The notes under the pieces: generated by a model
Told to the model about the DNA's origin: nothing
Databases searched by the model: none
Seen by the model: only the letters and a program-made list of their open reading frames with translations
Shown here: positions 34,183 through 42,553 of the stretch, in pieces
Layout of the letters: every line of letters begins with the position of its first letter
How positions within the stretch are numbered: the stretch's first letter is position 1
Made by a program: the position numbers and the translations under genes
Assembly: GCF_009729015.1 (NCBI RefSeq)
Contig: NZ_CP045482.1
Location: 926,001-990,000, forward strand
Direction: 5' to 3'
DNA from: Acidianus ambivalens
GTDB taxonomy: Archaea; Thermoproteota; Thermoprotei_A; Sulfolobales; Sulfolobaceae
Length of the DNA stretch: 64,000 nt

Positions 34183-36567
34183 TTAAATTCCTACCGTCTT
34201 GAAGGATATGTTCTTTATGTGGTCAAAAATTACAGTAAATCCGAAGGAAACTCCTAATATCAGCAAAACATACTGAAGAGGAATAGGATAAACTAGAATT
34301 CCTAATACTGAAATCGTTGAAATAAAGATTATGTCAAAAATACTACTTATCAGTAAGAAATTACTTGGTCTAGAAGACCACATACTTCTTCTTTCTCTAA
34401 CCATATATACTGTAAATTGACCGGTAAACACTAACATATCAAATATGAAAGTGTGTATCTCGTTTATTGACATGCGTAGATATAACGCCAACCATAAGGA
34501 GAAGAACGACTCTGCTACAACTAGGAAAGCTAGAATTAACGAAGCCTTAACTATTTTCCCTGCATCAAGCCTTTCAGGTTTTTGTGAATATCTTACATTA
34601 TCAGTGGCTATAGACATAGTAACGAAGTCGTTGGCAAACAACAGCAATATTACATCAAAAGGAGTGGTAACGAAGAATCTAACAATAAAGAAGGAAAGCG
34701 TTAGAAATAATACAACTTGTAAAGTTTTAATTATTTTATTTATAGTGTAAGTAAGCATCCTTTGGTAAATTCTTCTACCAGTCTTTATTGCCTCAACTAT
34801 ATCAATTAATCCTTCATGAGTTAGAACCATACTTGCGGAAGCTTTTGCCACATCGGTAGCGTTTGCAACTGCTATTCCTACTTCAGCTTGTTTTAAAGCA
34901 GGCGCATCATTTACTCCATCTCCAGTCATCCCAACGTAATGTCCTCCTTCCTGTAACGTTTTTACAATAAAATACTTATCCTCGGGAAAGACCTCCGCAA
35001 ATACGTCGCATTCCTCAACTTTTTTAATTCTTTCCTTTCCTTCGAGTTTCTTTATTTCATTAATATTACAAATAACGTCGCCTATACCTACTTGCCTCGC
35101 AATTTCTCTTGCAATTAATTCATTATCTCCGGTAACCATCTTAGGCTTAACGTTTAGCCTCTTAATCTCTTCTATGAATTCCCTGCTATCTTTCCTAGGC
35201 CTATCGTAAAGCGGTAAAATTCCGACAAGCTTAAGTTTGCCTTCTTTATCTCCTATAGCTACAGATATTGTCCTATATCCTCTCTTTGAAAGTTCCTCAA
35301 GAGTAGAATAATAGCTCTTCAAGTCCGGAACCTCTGCCAATTCCGCAATTACTTGAGGAGCTCCCTTAACAACTCTGAATACATTATTTTCAGTCTTAAC
35401 TATTGCCTCAGTTCTTTTAGTAGAAGGATCAAAAGGTTTGAACTCAAGCCTCTCATAATTACCCGGTGCAATATTATTTTCCCTTAAGCAAGCAATGACT
35501 GCAGTATCTATAGGATCTTGACTCGCCTCGTCAGAGGCCATATAGGCGTATTTAACAACTTCTTCCTTGGTAAATCCTTCTGCGGGTATTGGATCTCCTA
35601 CCCTCATTCTATTTTCAGTTATAGTCCCAGTTTTGTCTAGGTTTAGTACGTCCATTGAGGCAGCATCTTCAGAGGCTGTAAGCCTTGTTACTAGGATTCC
35701 TTTTCTCGCTAGTTCTTGACTACCTAAAGCCATGGCTATGGTAAAAGTTGCAGGTAAAGCTACAGGAACTGAAGCAATTAATACTATCAAAGAAAATGGG
35801 AGTACATCAGACAATTTTACTCCAACAGCCAATGAAAATACGAATAAAGCAATAACTAGAGCAACATCTACAATTATCAAGTATTTTACTATATTCATTA
35901 TTAATTTCTCTAGGTGAGATTCCGCCTTCGCGGTCTGAACAAGCTCTGTAGTCTTACCAAAATAGGTTTTTGCTCCTGTTGCAATTACAATTCCAGATGC
36001 TTCTCCTCGCCTAATAATTGATCCAGAATAAACTACATTACCTTTTCCTTTCTCTACCGGAACTGACTCTCCAGTTAGAGCGGATTGGTCAACTAATACT
36101 TCTCCTTCAAATAATTTAATATCTGCAGGAACTATATCCCCTAACCTTATATGAACCACATCTCCTGGAACTAAAAGCCTTGCAGGAATAACTTTCCATT
36201 GATCGTCTCTTAAAACTCTGGCTTTTACGTTAAGCTTTTGCTTAAGTAATTCAACTGCGTTTTCAGCCCTTCTTTCCTGGATAAAACTCACTATAGAATT
36301 AAATACAAGTAGAAAGAGAATTATATACATATCTAGATATTTTCCTAAGATATAAGTAATAACAATGGTAATTTCAAGCATCCAAGGAACTGGTGCCCAG
36401 AATTTTTTGAGGAACTTTATGATAGGACTTTCTTTCTTTTCCTTAACTTCATTGTAGCCATATTTTTTAATTCTCTCCTCGGCTTCTTTTTCTGTTAAGC
36501 CTTTCAAAGATGTGTTTAACTGTGTTAATGTTTCTTCTATACTCATTTTTTCAAAGTTACTTGCCAT
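34183..36567 (-). CDS. P3A-type proton-exporting P-type ATPase
   Basis: 794 residues. It has the cation-transporter N-terminal domain (EETLTQLNTSLKGLTEKEAE), an A-domain LTGESVPVEKG, a PVALPA site in helix 4, the phosphorylated Asp in DKTGTITENR, KGAPQV in the nucleotide domain and TGDGVNDAPALKQA in the hinge. FANDF in helix 6 matches the conserved Asp of plasma-membrane H+-ATPases. Around ten membrane helices are predicted. It lacks the long C-terminal regulatory tail of plant and fungal enzymes. In an acidophile it could export protons at the expense of ATP. Confidence 0.9.
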   Translation of the reverse strand: MASNFEKMSIEETLTQLNTSLKGLTEKEAEERIKKYGYNEVKEKKESPIIKFLKKFWAPVPWMLEITIVITYILGKYLDMYIILFLLVFNSIVSFIQERRAENAVELLKQKLNVKARVLRDDQWKVIPARLLVPGDVVHIRLGDIVPADIKLFEGEVLVDQSALTGESVPVEKGKGNVVYSGSIIRRGEASGIVIATGAKTYFGKTTELVQTAKAESHLEKLIMNIVKYLIIVDVALVIALFVFSLAVGVKLSDVLPFSLIVLIASVPVALPATFTIAMALGSQELARKGILVTRLTASEDAASMDVLNLDKTGTITENRMRVGDPIPAEGFTKEEVVKYAYMASDEASQDPIDTAVIACLRENNIAPGNYERLEFKPFDPSTKRTEAIVKTENNVFRVVKGAPQVIAELAEVPDLKSYYSTLEELSKRGYRTISVAIGDKEGKLKLVGILPLYDRPRKDSREFIEEIKRLNVKPKMVTGDNELIAREIARQVGIGDVICNINEIKKLEGKERIKKVEECDVFAEVFPEDKYFIVKTLQEGGHYVGMTGDGVNDAPALKQAEVGIAVANATDVAKASASMVLTHEGLIDIVEAIKTGRRIYQRMLTYTINKIIKTLQVVLFLTLSFFIVRFFVTTPFDVILLLFANDFVTMSIATDNVRYSQKPERLDAGKIVKASLILAFLVVAESFFSLWLALYLRMSINEIHTFIFDMLVFTGQFTVYMVRERRSMWSSRPSNFLLISSIFDIIFISTISVLGILVYPIPLQYVLLILGVSFGFTVIFDHIKNISFKTVGI

Positions 36568-36628
36568 ACGATAAATTACTACTAACTCTATTTAATCGTA
36601 TCCTACATAAGTCTAAAATTAACGAAAT

Positions 36629-37528
36629 TTATAAACTTTCTATGTATTTTTCATAAAATAATACCGCTTTTCTGAGATTTTCTAACTCATTCTCCTTCTT
36701 AGAAAGTTCAACATAAGACCTTGCTAAAAATAGGTAGTCATTATACTTTTCCGCAATTTTTATTGCTTCTTTTAGAAAATTAAGAATTCCTGTCCTTTTA
36801 TATAATTCATAAAGTAAAGTTTGCCTTTCTCTACTTTCTCCGCTCTCCTCTAACCTTTGAATTGCTTCATAAAGTAATTCTGGCTTTTTAAGAGAAAGCT
36901 TATAGAGAACTTTAGCTTCACCGTTTACGTCATTTAACTTCCTAAATATTTCCAAAGCTTCTTCTAGCTCCTTTTCGTCATCCGAAGAAAGTAAAGCCTC
37001 TGCTAACAACTTCTCGTTCTTAATGCTTTTTGCTATTTCTACAGCCTTCTTATAAAGAGATTTATCCTTAAGCCTTGAAAGTAATATATAAGTTACTGCC
37101 AAATCCTCGTTTGGCATATCGAAGCTTTCTAAAATTTGTCTAGCTTCTTCTAAATGTCTTAAATCGCCCTTCTTTATGCACACTTGAGCCAAAAACCTCC
37201 TAGAATGAGCGTAAACTGAAGTCCTAGGAGGAATAAATTTGAGAATTTCGTATGAAGAATCTAAATCACCTTTCCTGAAAAGCGCTAACGCCTTATTAAA
37301 AAGTAAAGTTGCCTTATCTTCGTCGTCTTTAACTTTTTTTAATGCAATATCCAGCGCGTTAATAGCATCGTCATATTTACCTTTCTCGATGTAAACCAAA
37401 GCTAGCAAATTTAACCCTTGAATAGACGAATCCCCTCTAATTAGCTCTTCAATTTTACTTAGAAGTTCCTTATTTCCTGTCTTCTTATAATCACTGTAAA
37501 GCTTATAGGCCTTTTCTATGTCTAACAC
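36629..37528 (-). CDS. TPR-repeat protein
   Basis: 299 residues of repeated helical pairs about 34 residues long, for example LLALVYIEKGKYDDAINALD, LLFNKALALFRKGDLDSSYE and YILLSRLKDKSLYKKAVEIA. TPR solenoids act as protein-binding scaffolds. No enzymatic domain, signal or membrane helix is seen. The 5' end overlaps the divergent dCTP deaminase frame as tracked from 37518, but not if that gene starts at GTG 37560 as proposed here. Confidence 0.82.
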   Translation of the reverse strand: MLDIEKAYKLYSDYKKTGNKELLSKIEELIRGDSSIQGLNLLALVYIEKGKYDDAINALDIALKKVKDDEDKATLLFNKALALFRKGDLDSSYEILKFIPPRTSVYAHSRRFLAQVCIKKGDLRHLEEARQILESFDMPNEDLAVTYILLSRLKDKSLYKKAVEIAKSIKNEKLLAEALLSSDDEKELEEALEIFRKLNDVNGEAKVLYKLSLKKPELLYEAIQRLEESGESRERQTLLYELYKRTGILNFLKEAIKIAEKYNDYLFLARSYVELSKKENELENLRKAVLFYEKYIESL

Positions 37529-37559
37529 GTTATTAATCTTTCTTACAGAGGTTTTATTT

Positions 37560-38042
37560 GTGATCCTAAGTCATCAGTCAATTAAGGAAATAATTGCTAA
37601 AGGGGTTATACGAAACTATTCGGAGGAAAGCGTAAGAGAAAATGGCTATGATTTAAGGATTTGTGGAGAAAAATACTACGAAGTAGAAGGTAATGCCGAA
37701 TTGCCAAATAAGAAGAGCGAAATAAAGGAAATTGAATTCAAAGACTTCGCGATTTTTTATCCAGGGAAGACTTACCTTTTTGAAACTTGCGAAGAATTAA
37801 ACATGCCAAACGATTTAGCTGCATTGATTACTTTAAGGAGTACTTTAGCCAGAAACGGATATATTTTACCTCCTACAGTGATAGACGCTGGTTATAAAGG
37901 AAAGATAACTTTAGCCTTGTCCTCTTTTTACCATAACAGAATAGCAAAAGGAACTAGGACTGCGCATATAATTTTCCTTAAACTTGATAAACCAACTGAA
38001 AAATCTTATAATGGAAAATATCAAGGTGGAGTAGTAATATGA
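37560..38042 (+). CDS. dcd: dCTP deaminase
   Basis: 160 residues from GTG 37560, which has a GAGGT Shine-Dalgarno-like sequence about 8 bases upstream. An earlier start at 37518 would add a non-homologous hydrophobic stretch and overlap the TPR gene. Family motifs are ILSHQSIKEII at the start, ENGYDLRI, LRSTLARNGY and VIDAGYKGKITLAL with the catalytic Glu/Arg region. The enzyme turns dCTP into dUTP for thymidylate synthesis. It overlaps the next gene by 4 bases (ATGA). Confidence 0.9.
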   Translation: MILSHQSIKEIIAKGVIRNYSEESVRENGYDLRICGEKYYEVEGNAELPNKKSEIKEIEFKDFAIFYPGKTYLFETCEELNMPNDLAALITLRSTLARNGYILPPTVIDAGYKGKITLALSSFYHNRIAKGTRTAHIIFLKLDKPTEKSYNGKYQGGVVI

Positions 38043-38602
38043 AAATAGAAGATGCTTACAAGGAATTCATAACTAGGCTCCAGTTAATCTTGGCAGTAAT
38101 AGTAATAACAATTGTGGGTTATGTAATATCCCTATTTGTTGATACGATCCCTTTTTCGCTTCTCTCAAATTTCATAGTCGGGTTAACGCTATCATACAGC
38201 CTTGTAGCTTCACTTGCAGGGTATCTATATTCGCCAAGGTTTATTGACCAAATAGATAAAATAAGGGAGTACTTTCCGCAATCCACAGCGCTAGGAATAA
38301 TTTTAGGCTTCTTCTTCCTCCTTTTTTCATATCTTTCAACATATATAGGCTTCCTCTCATTCTTCCTAGACGGTTTAGCTTTAGCCTTTGATGCATTATT
38401 AACTCCCTTAATTTTTAGAGGAATTTCATTCCCAAAACTCTTGAAGGAAATAAAAGTAGGAATAAAAAGTGATTTTACTTCTTTCTTAATACTTTACGTT
38501 CTAGCTTTGCTTTCGTTACTTCCATTAATAGATATAATCGCAATACCTTTGAATGCTATTCTTTCATATCTTTTATTAAAAGAGTTTTATCCTTTTATTT
38601 GA
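38039..38602 (+). CDS. integral membrane protein of unknown function
   Basis: 187 residues with five or six hydrophobic helices. The N-terminus MKIEDAYKEFITRLQLILAV is amphipathic and then hydrophobic. No transporter signature is recognised. The start overlaps the dcd stop as ATGA, so translation is coupled. The protein has a gap of about 36 bases to the esterase gene, which is likely in the same transcript. Confidence 0.65.
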   Translation: MKIEDAYKEFITRLQLILAVIVITIVGYVISLFVDTIPFSLLSNFIVGLTLSYSLVASLAGYLYSPRFIDQIDKIREYFPQSTALGIILGFFFLLFSYLSTYIGFLSFFLDGLALAFDALLTPLIFRGISFPKLLKEIKVGIKSDFTSFLILYVLALLSLLPLIDIIAIPLNAILSYLLLKEFYPFI

Positions 38603-38638
38603 AGTTTACTTTATTAATTGCTTAAAAGAGTTGTCGTT

Positions 38639-39571
38639 ATGAAATACGAGATAATAAAGATAGAAAGCCAGGAACTTAAGGATAATTATCTGAAAGATCC
38701 CTACGTGAGAGAAGTCTTAGTTTACACTCCAGACGAGATTGAAGAAGGGCTTCCATTATTCATTGAACTTGCTGGAATAAACTGGTCTCCTAATGTTAAC
38801 AATAGGTTCCACCAAATAATGACTCACCTACTGAAGAAAATGAAGGCTGTAGTTGTTAATCCAAACTTTAGGACAAAATATTATCTAAACCAATATATTA
38901 ACTCACCCGCAGTAGGTAATTACGAAAATTTCATCATAAAGGAGCTAATACCAGAATTAAAGGAAAGGTATAAGGTAGGAAACGTCGCCTTATTCGGAAA
39001 ATCTTCTGGAGGATTTGGAGCTTATACTCTAGCAGTAAGGCATCCGGACGTAATCAAAGGATTTGCAGACCACTTCGGAGACAGTTGCTTCTATTATCTT
39101 TATGCTAATGATTTTGTTTATACAATTAAAGCATTAGAAGGAAAGAAACCTAAGGATCTACTTAAAGAATTAATGGCAAAGACTCCGAGCGAAGACGATA
39201 TGAAGATCTTAAACGTTTTCGGGAGCTCTGCCTTCTATTCGCCGAATTTAAACAGCGAAACTGGTTTCGATTTACCATTTGATGAAACCGGAGAAATAAT
39301 TGATGAAGTCTGGAAAAAATGGCTTTCATTTGATCCAGTGAAGAACGTAGAGAATTACGTTGGTTCTCTGAGGAAATTAAAAGCAATATACCTAGACGTA
39401 GGAAAGTGCGATGAATATAGCTTATTCATAGGCATGAGGTCTCTCCACAAGAAATTGCAGAAATTAGGAATACAACATTATTATGAGGAGTTTAAAGGAG
39501 GACACTTCGGAAACTCAAGTAGATATTGCACATCTTTACCTTACCTTTACGAAAGGCTTAAATTAAACTAA
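38639..39571 (+). CDS. alpha/beta-hydrolase esterase (esterase D / feruloyl-esterase-like)
   Basis: 310 residues from ATG 38639 (MKYEIIKIESQELK); a start at 38618 would add only seven residues. The nucleophile elbow is FGKSSGGFGAYTLAV (GxSxG). DVGKCDEYSL supplies a likely Asp and GGHFGNSSRY the likely His. FIELAGINWSPN and the region around PNFRTKYY fit esterase D-like enzymes. No signal peptide is present, so it should be intracellular. The 3' end overlaps a convergent short gene by 14 bases. Confidence 0.8.
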   Translation: MKYEIIKIESQELKDNYLKDPYVREVLVYTPDEIEEGLPLFIELAGINWSPNVNNRFHQIMTHLLKKMKAVVVNPNFRTKYYLNQYINSPAVGNYENFIIKELIPELKERYKVGNVALFGKSSGGFGAYTLAVRHPDVIKGFADHFGDSCFYYLYANDFVYTIKALEGKKPKDLLKELMAKTPSEDDMKILNVFGSSAFYSPNLNSETGFDLPFDETGEIIDEVWKKWLSFDPVKNVENYVGSLRKLKAIYLDVGKCDEYSLFIGMRSLHKKLQKLGIQHYYEEFKGGHFGNSSRYCTSLPYLYERLKLN

Positions 39572-39956
39572 TTTCTTCTACGAAATTACAGACGAGTTCA
39601 TTGCCTTGTTTGCACATATCTAGCAAATCTTCCTCATGATTATCCTTTATAATATTTCTAAATATAGAATGAAGAAGGATTAACGAGTTCTCCTTTAAAG
39701 GAATTTTAACTTTTCCAGAGTAGTAAGTTGTCAAATAACAATTTATCTCGTCTTTTATGGAGTTTAACTCTCCACACTGATAAATCATACTTGTTACAAG
39801 TTGCGCAAGGAAGATTCTCTTACCTACGAATTTTTCCACATAACTCTCCATAATCCTCTTCTTAGTATCTTCTTCAAAAGGTAGGGAAGAGATTATACTG
39901 GACGCACAGTTCCAGTCTTTTTTACACTTATTGTATATTACATCTTCTATCATCAT
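39558..39956 (-). CDS. hypothetical protein
   Basis: 132 residues, mainly helical in pattern, with six cysteines including CKKDWNCASS near the start and MCKQGNELVCNFVEE near the end. Its size and even composition support a real gene, but I do not recognise a family. It converges with the esterase gene. It could be a Sulfolobales-specific protein. Confidence 0.5.
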   Translation of the reverse strand: MMIEDVIYNKCKKDWNCASSIISSLPFEEDTKKRIMESYVEKFVGKRIFLAQLVTSMIYQCGELNSIKDEINCYLTTYYSGKVKIPLKENSLILLHSIFRNIIKDNHEEDLLDMCKQGNELVCNFVEEISLI

Positions 39957-40001
39957 TTAAAATTAGAACTTATTTTCTTGGTTTTTAACGCTTTCTGTCC
40001 C

Positions 40002-40160
40002 TTAAGAATTTTCCTTACTTTTCTCTCTATAAAACTCAATTAGAAATTCTATTACGGAATTTATTGTAACATCTCTTTTTCCTCCTCGCTTGTCTTGCAA
40101 CTCATTAGCTAACTTAAGTAGCTCTTCTTTCACGTCCTCTGATACCTTTAAGATTGCCAT
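40002..40160 (-). CDS. small ribbon-helix-helix-like protein
   Basis: 52 residues from ATG 40160: MAILKVSEDVKEELLKLANE, then a basic loop KRGGKRDVTINSVIEFLIEF. The strand-helix-helix arrangement resembles VapB/CopG antitoxins of Sulfolobales. The frame is open and its spacing is good, but no toxin partner is next to it. It lies between the hypothetical gene at 39558 and the integrase remnant, so it may belong to an old integrated element. Confidence 0.6.
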   Translation of the reverse strand: MAILKVSEDVKEELLKLANELQDKRGGKRDVTINSVIEFLIEFYREKSKENS

Positions 40161-40343
40161 AAATGTGTTTCCACTTTCTAAAATAAAAACTCTTTAGCAA
40201 TTGAGAAAAATATATCTTTAATAAATTTCGTAGTTAACTAGGACTCCATAGTATATTATAATGTCGTTGCAAACTGTTCTCTTTAATTCGAAATTTCCGT
40301 ATAATGTGCGAAATTTTTAAGCTTTCATGCAGAAAATCGAATT

Positions 40344-40514
40344 ATGACTGAAATTATACGTACGGACAAATTCTCTATACGTGAGAGTAAGGGAAGGTAT
40401 TACGTCTACTATATTGATCATTCGAAACCTAAGTTAAGGTACCTTTACGTCGACCCCTTAGATAAAATAATTAAATCTTACATTGAAAGCGGGGTTTTAG
40501 GGGTATCCCCCTAA
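40344..40514 (+). pseudogene. SSV-type integrase N-terminal fragment, int(N)
   Basis: 56 codons: MTEIIRTDKFSIRESKGRYY, then VYYIDHSKPKLRYLYVDPLD and an end ESGVLGVSP. The pattern (RESKGRYYVY..YV.PLD...ESY) is that of the N-terminus of SSV-type tyrosine recombinases, whose gene is split on integration. After TAA at 40512-40514 the same frame stays open through the whole tRNA gene (MRGAGFEPARAYASGA...), as in SSV integrases where the attachment site is coding. No catalytic part (int(C)) is seen here. It marks a past integration at tRNA-Leu. Confidence 0.75.
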
Positions 40515-40521
40515 CCCCCAA

Positions 40522-40606
40522 TGCGGGGAGCGGGATTTGAACCCGCGAGGGCCTACGCCAGCGGAGCCTCAGTCCGCCCCCTTGGTCCTAGCTCGGGCAT
40601 CCCCGC
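40522..40606 (-). tRNA. tRNA-Leu (anticodon GAG)
   Basis: An 85-base class II tRNA without an intron. The 7-base acceptor stem GCGGGGA pairs with TCCCCGC, followed by discriminator A. The anticodon stem GCGGA/TCCGC encloses CTGAGGC, giving anticodon GAG (plus-strand 40568-40570). The T arm is GCGGG TTCAAAT CCCGC. The long variable arm fits tRNA-Leu. CCA is not encoded. The int(N) fragment runs up to its 3' end on the opposite strand, so the 3' half is the attachment site. Confidence 0.95.
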
Positions 40607-40661
40607 AATCTAAAATATCTTGTAAAAAACTAAAAACGTTTTCGATTGGCCATGCTATATA

Positions 40662-40670
40662 ACTTTTTAA
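40662..40670 (+). promoter_or_regulatory. TATA-like box of the aRF1 gene
   Basis: ACTTTTTAA lies about 35 bases before ATG 40702, with CTATATAAC just upstream as an alternative. Transcription would begin around 40683-40693, which places ATG 40702 as the first start codon on the mRNA. Confidence 0.4.
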
Positions 40671-40701
40671 GGAAAGAACACAATTAGATATTCGATCAGG
40701 G

Positions 40702-40714
40702 ATGAGTCTTTGAC
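40702..40714 (+). promoter_or_regulatory. possible recoding site CTT TGA C at the start of aRF1
   Basis: ATG AGT CTT TGA C: the CTTTGAC heptamer (40708-40714) is identical to the slippery stop of bacterial RF2 (prfB). A TGAG, which could pair with the 16S 3' end, lies one base upstream of CTT. A +1 shift leads into the aRF1 frame. Confidence 0.5.
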
Positions 40715-41803
40715 AAGTACGTTCTAAGTAAACAGGAATTGAAAGTTTTATTAAAAGAGTTAAAGAAATGGTCTGCTCCAGCTACAGTCCTACTTTCATT
40801 ATATATTCCGCCAGGTAGACCTATAGCCGACGTGCTAAATAATCTGCGACAAGAGGCATCAATTTCACAAAACATTAAGTTAAAGAGAACTAGAGACGCT
40901 GTAGAATCTGCAATAAGTGCAGCAATAGATAGACTTACCTCTATTCCTAAAGTACCAGATAATGGCCTTGTCCTATTTTGCGGAGAAAATTTCGAAACTG
41001 AGGAGTTTAAATGCTACATGTTCTCTCCACCAGAAAAGGTCACGGTCTATTTCTATAGGACTGACAAGTTCTTCCACTTAGAATTCCTTGAGGACATGGT
41101 AGAGGAGAACGAAGTTTACGGATTGATCATAGTCGAGAGAGATACTGCAACTATAGGAATACTAAGAGGAACAAGGATAGAAGAACTGGAGGAAATTGAA
41201 GGTTATGTGCCGGGTAAGCACATGATGGGAGGACAGTCTCAGAGGAGAATTGATAGAATAATAGAAGAGCTTTACCATGACTTTCTCAAGGAGGTTGGAG
41301 AAAAGGTTAACAGTTACTTCTTACCTTACCTGGAGGAGAAGAAATTGAAAGGTATACTATTAGGAGGTCCAGGTTACGCTAAAAACGACTTTTACGAAGG
41401 GGATTACATGGAATATAGGCTAAAGAAACTAGTACTTGAACCGCTTATTGACGTAGGCGATCAAGGAGAAGCTGGACTAAGGGAAATGGTTATGAAAGCT
41501 AAGGATTTACTGAAAAACCAGAAGTACGTTGAAGTTGAGAATTTACTGGACGAGATAAAGTATCATTTAGCAAAGGACGACGGTCTGGTTGTTTACGGTA
41601 AGGAGGAAATAAAGAAGGCTATGGACATGGGAGCGTTAGAAGCACTTATAGTTCACGAGGATAACGAGGAGGATTCTTTGACTAAAGAAGCTGAAAAATT
41701 CGGCACAAAGGTTTACGTAATAAACGACGAAGTGCCAGAGGCAGAATGGATTAAGAAGACTTTTGGAGGAAGTATAGGTAAGCTTAGATTTAGGATTGAG
41801 TGA
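40702..41803 (+). CDS. prf1: peptide chain release factor aRF1, with an apparent +1 frameshift after codon 3
   Basis: Archaeal class I release factor reading all three stop codons. From TTG 40739 the frame gives 354 residues with LYIPPGRPIADV, NIKL where most relatives have NIKS, and the catalytic GGQ in GKHMMGGQSQRR. The expected N-terminus lies upstream in two frames: ATG AGT CTT at 40702-40710, then TGA; skipping the T at 40711 continues as GAC AAG TAC and gives MSL-DKYVLSKQELKVLLKEL, 366 residues in total. Without the shift, translation would need the TTG and lose the first helix turn. The C-terminal domain is complete. Whether the shift is programmed, a mutation or an error is open. Confidence 0.9.
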
Positions 41804-41850
41804 TTTTCCAGAACTTATTTAAAAAGAAAGACGAGCCACATATTTTCATT

Positions 41851-42471
41851 TTAAATTATTTTTCTTCTTTTCATTTCTTCCATAATTTTTTCTAGCGGTA
41901 TTGGAGGGTCTATATTATAACTCTCCTTGAAACCTTCTTTTAATTTTTCAATATCAGTTGTTTTCATTTCATCCATTACTTTCTTTAATAGGTTAATTTC
42001 ATCCTCCCAATAGTTCCAAGGATACATGAACCACGTCCAATCCGTTATTATATCAGCGTAAAAGTTTGGTACATATTTCGAGCCTTTAATGTATTGAAGT
42101 GTGGCAGTCTTTATTTCTCCTGCGTTAAAGTTTTCTTTAACGTGCTTTTCAGCTAAAATAAGACTATCTCCAGTGTCGGTTATGTCATCAATGATTAAGA
42201 CTTTCTTCCCTTGAAGATCCACTTTATAAGGATATTTTATTTTTGCCTCAGGAGTATGAGAGGCAGTTACTATCCAATGTTCTACTTTAAGAGAGAGAAC
42301 GTCGTAAACTCCCATTGCGTCTGCAACTAGCCTTGCGGGGACTAATCCTCCCCTTGCTATTGCAATTATTACATCAGGATTAAAATTTTCCTTTTTTAAA
42401 ATATCTGCGAGCCTAAAAGATAGGTCAACTACTTCTTCCCATTTAACTACTTTCACGGGAATTTTTGGCAA
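41851..42471 (-). CDS. purine phosphoribosyltransferase (Gpt/Hpt-like)
   Basis: 206 residues. The type I PRPP motif is VLIIDDITDTGDSL near 105-118, and AIARGGLVPARLVADAMG forms the first loop. The hood region ends WTWFMYPWNYWEDE. It resembles archaeal xanthine/guanine or hypoxanthine phosphoribosyltransferases, which salvage bases to nucleotides. It is divergent from MTA phosphorylase, which releases adenine, so both serve purine salvage. Base preference cannot be read here. Confidence 0.85.
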   Translation of the reverse strand: MPKIPVKVVKWEEVVDLSFRLADILKKENFNPDVIIAIARGGLVPARLVADAMGVYDVLSLKVEHWIVTASHTPEAKIKYPYKVDLQGKKVLIIDDITDTGDSLILAEKHVKENFNAGEIKTATLQYIKGSKYVPNFYADIITDWTWFMYPWNYWEDEINLLKKVMDEMKTTDIEKLKEGFKESYNIDPPIPLEKIMEEMKRRKII

Positions 42472-42522
42472 TATTCATTCCCATACCTTCTTTGCTTAAT
42501 ACTTAATCAAATTTTTGGTTTT

Positions 42523-42531
42523 GATTTATAA
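42523..42531 (+). promoter_or_regulatory. TATA box of the MTA phosphorylase gene
   Basis: GATTTATAA is centred about 27 bases before ATG 42554, predicting a leaderless transcript. Confidence 0.45.
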
Positions 42532-42553
42532 GGTGGTTATGTGAAAATTCTTT

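Noticed and set aside
39162..39386. 74-residue minus-strand frame in the esterase gene
   Set aside because: It lies wholly inside a well-supported gene on the other strand and has Leu/Arg/Gln-rich composition typical of shadow frames.
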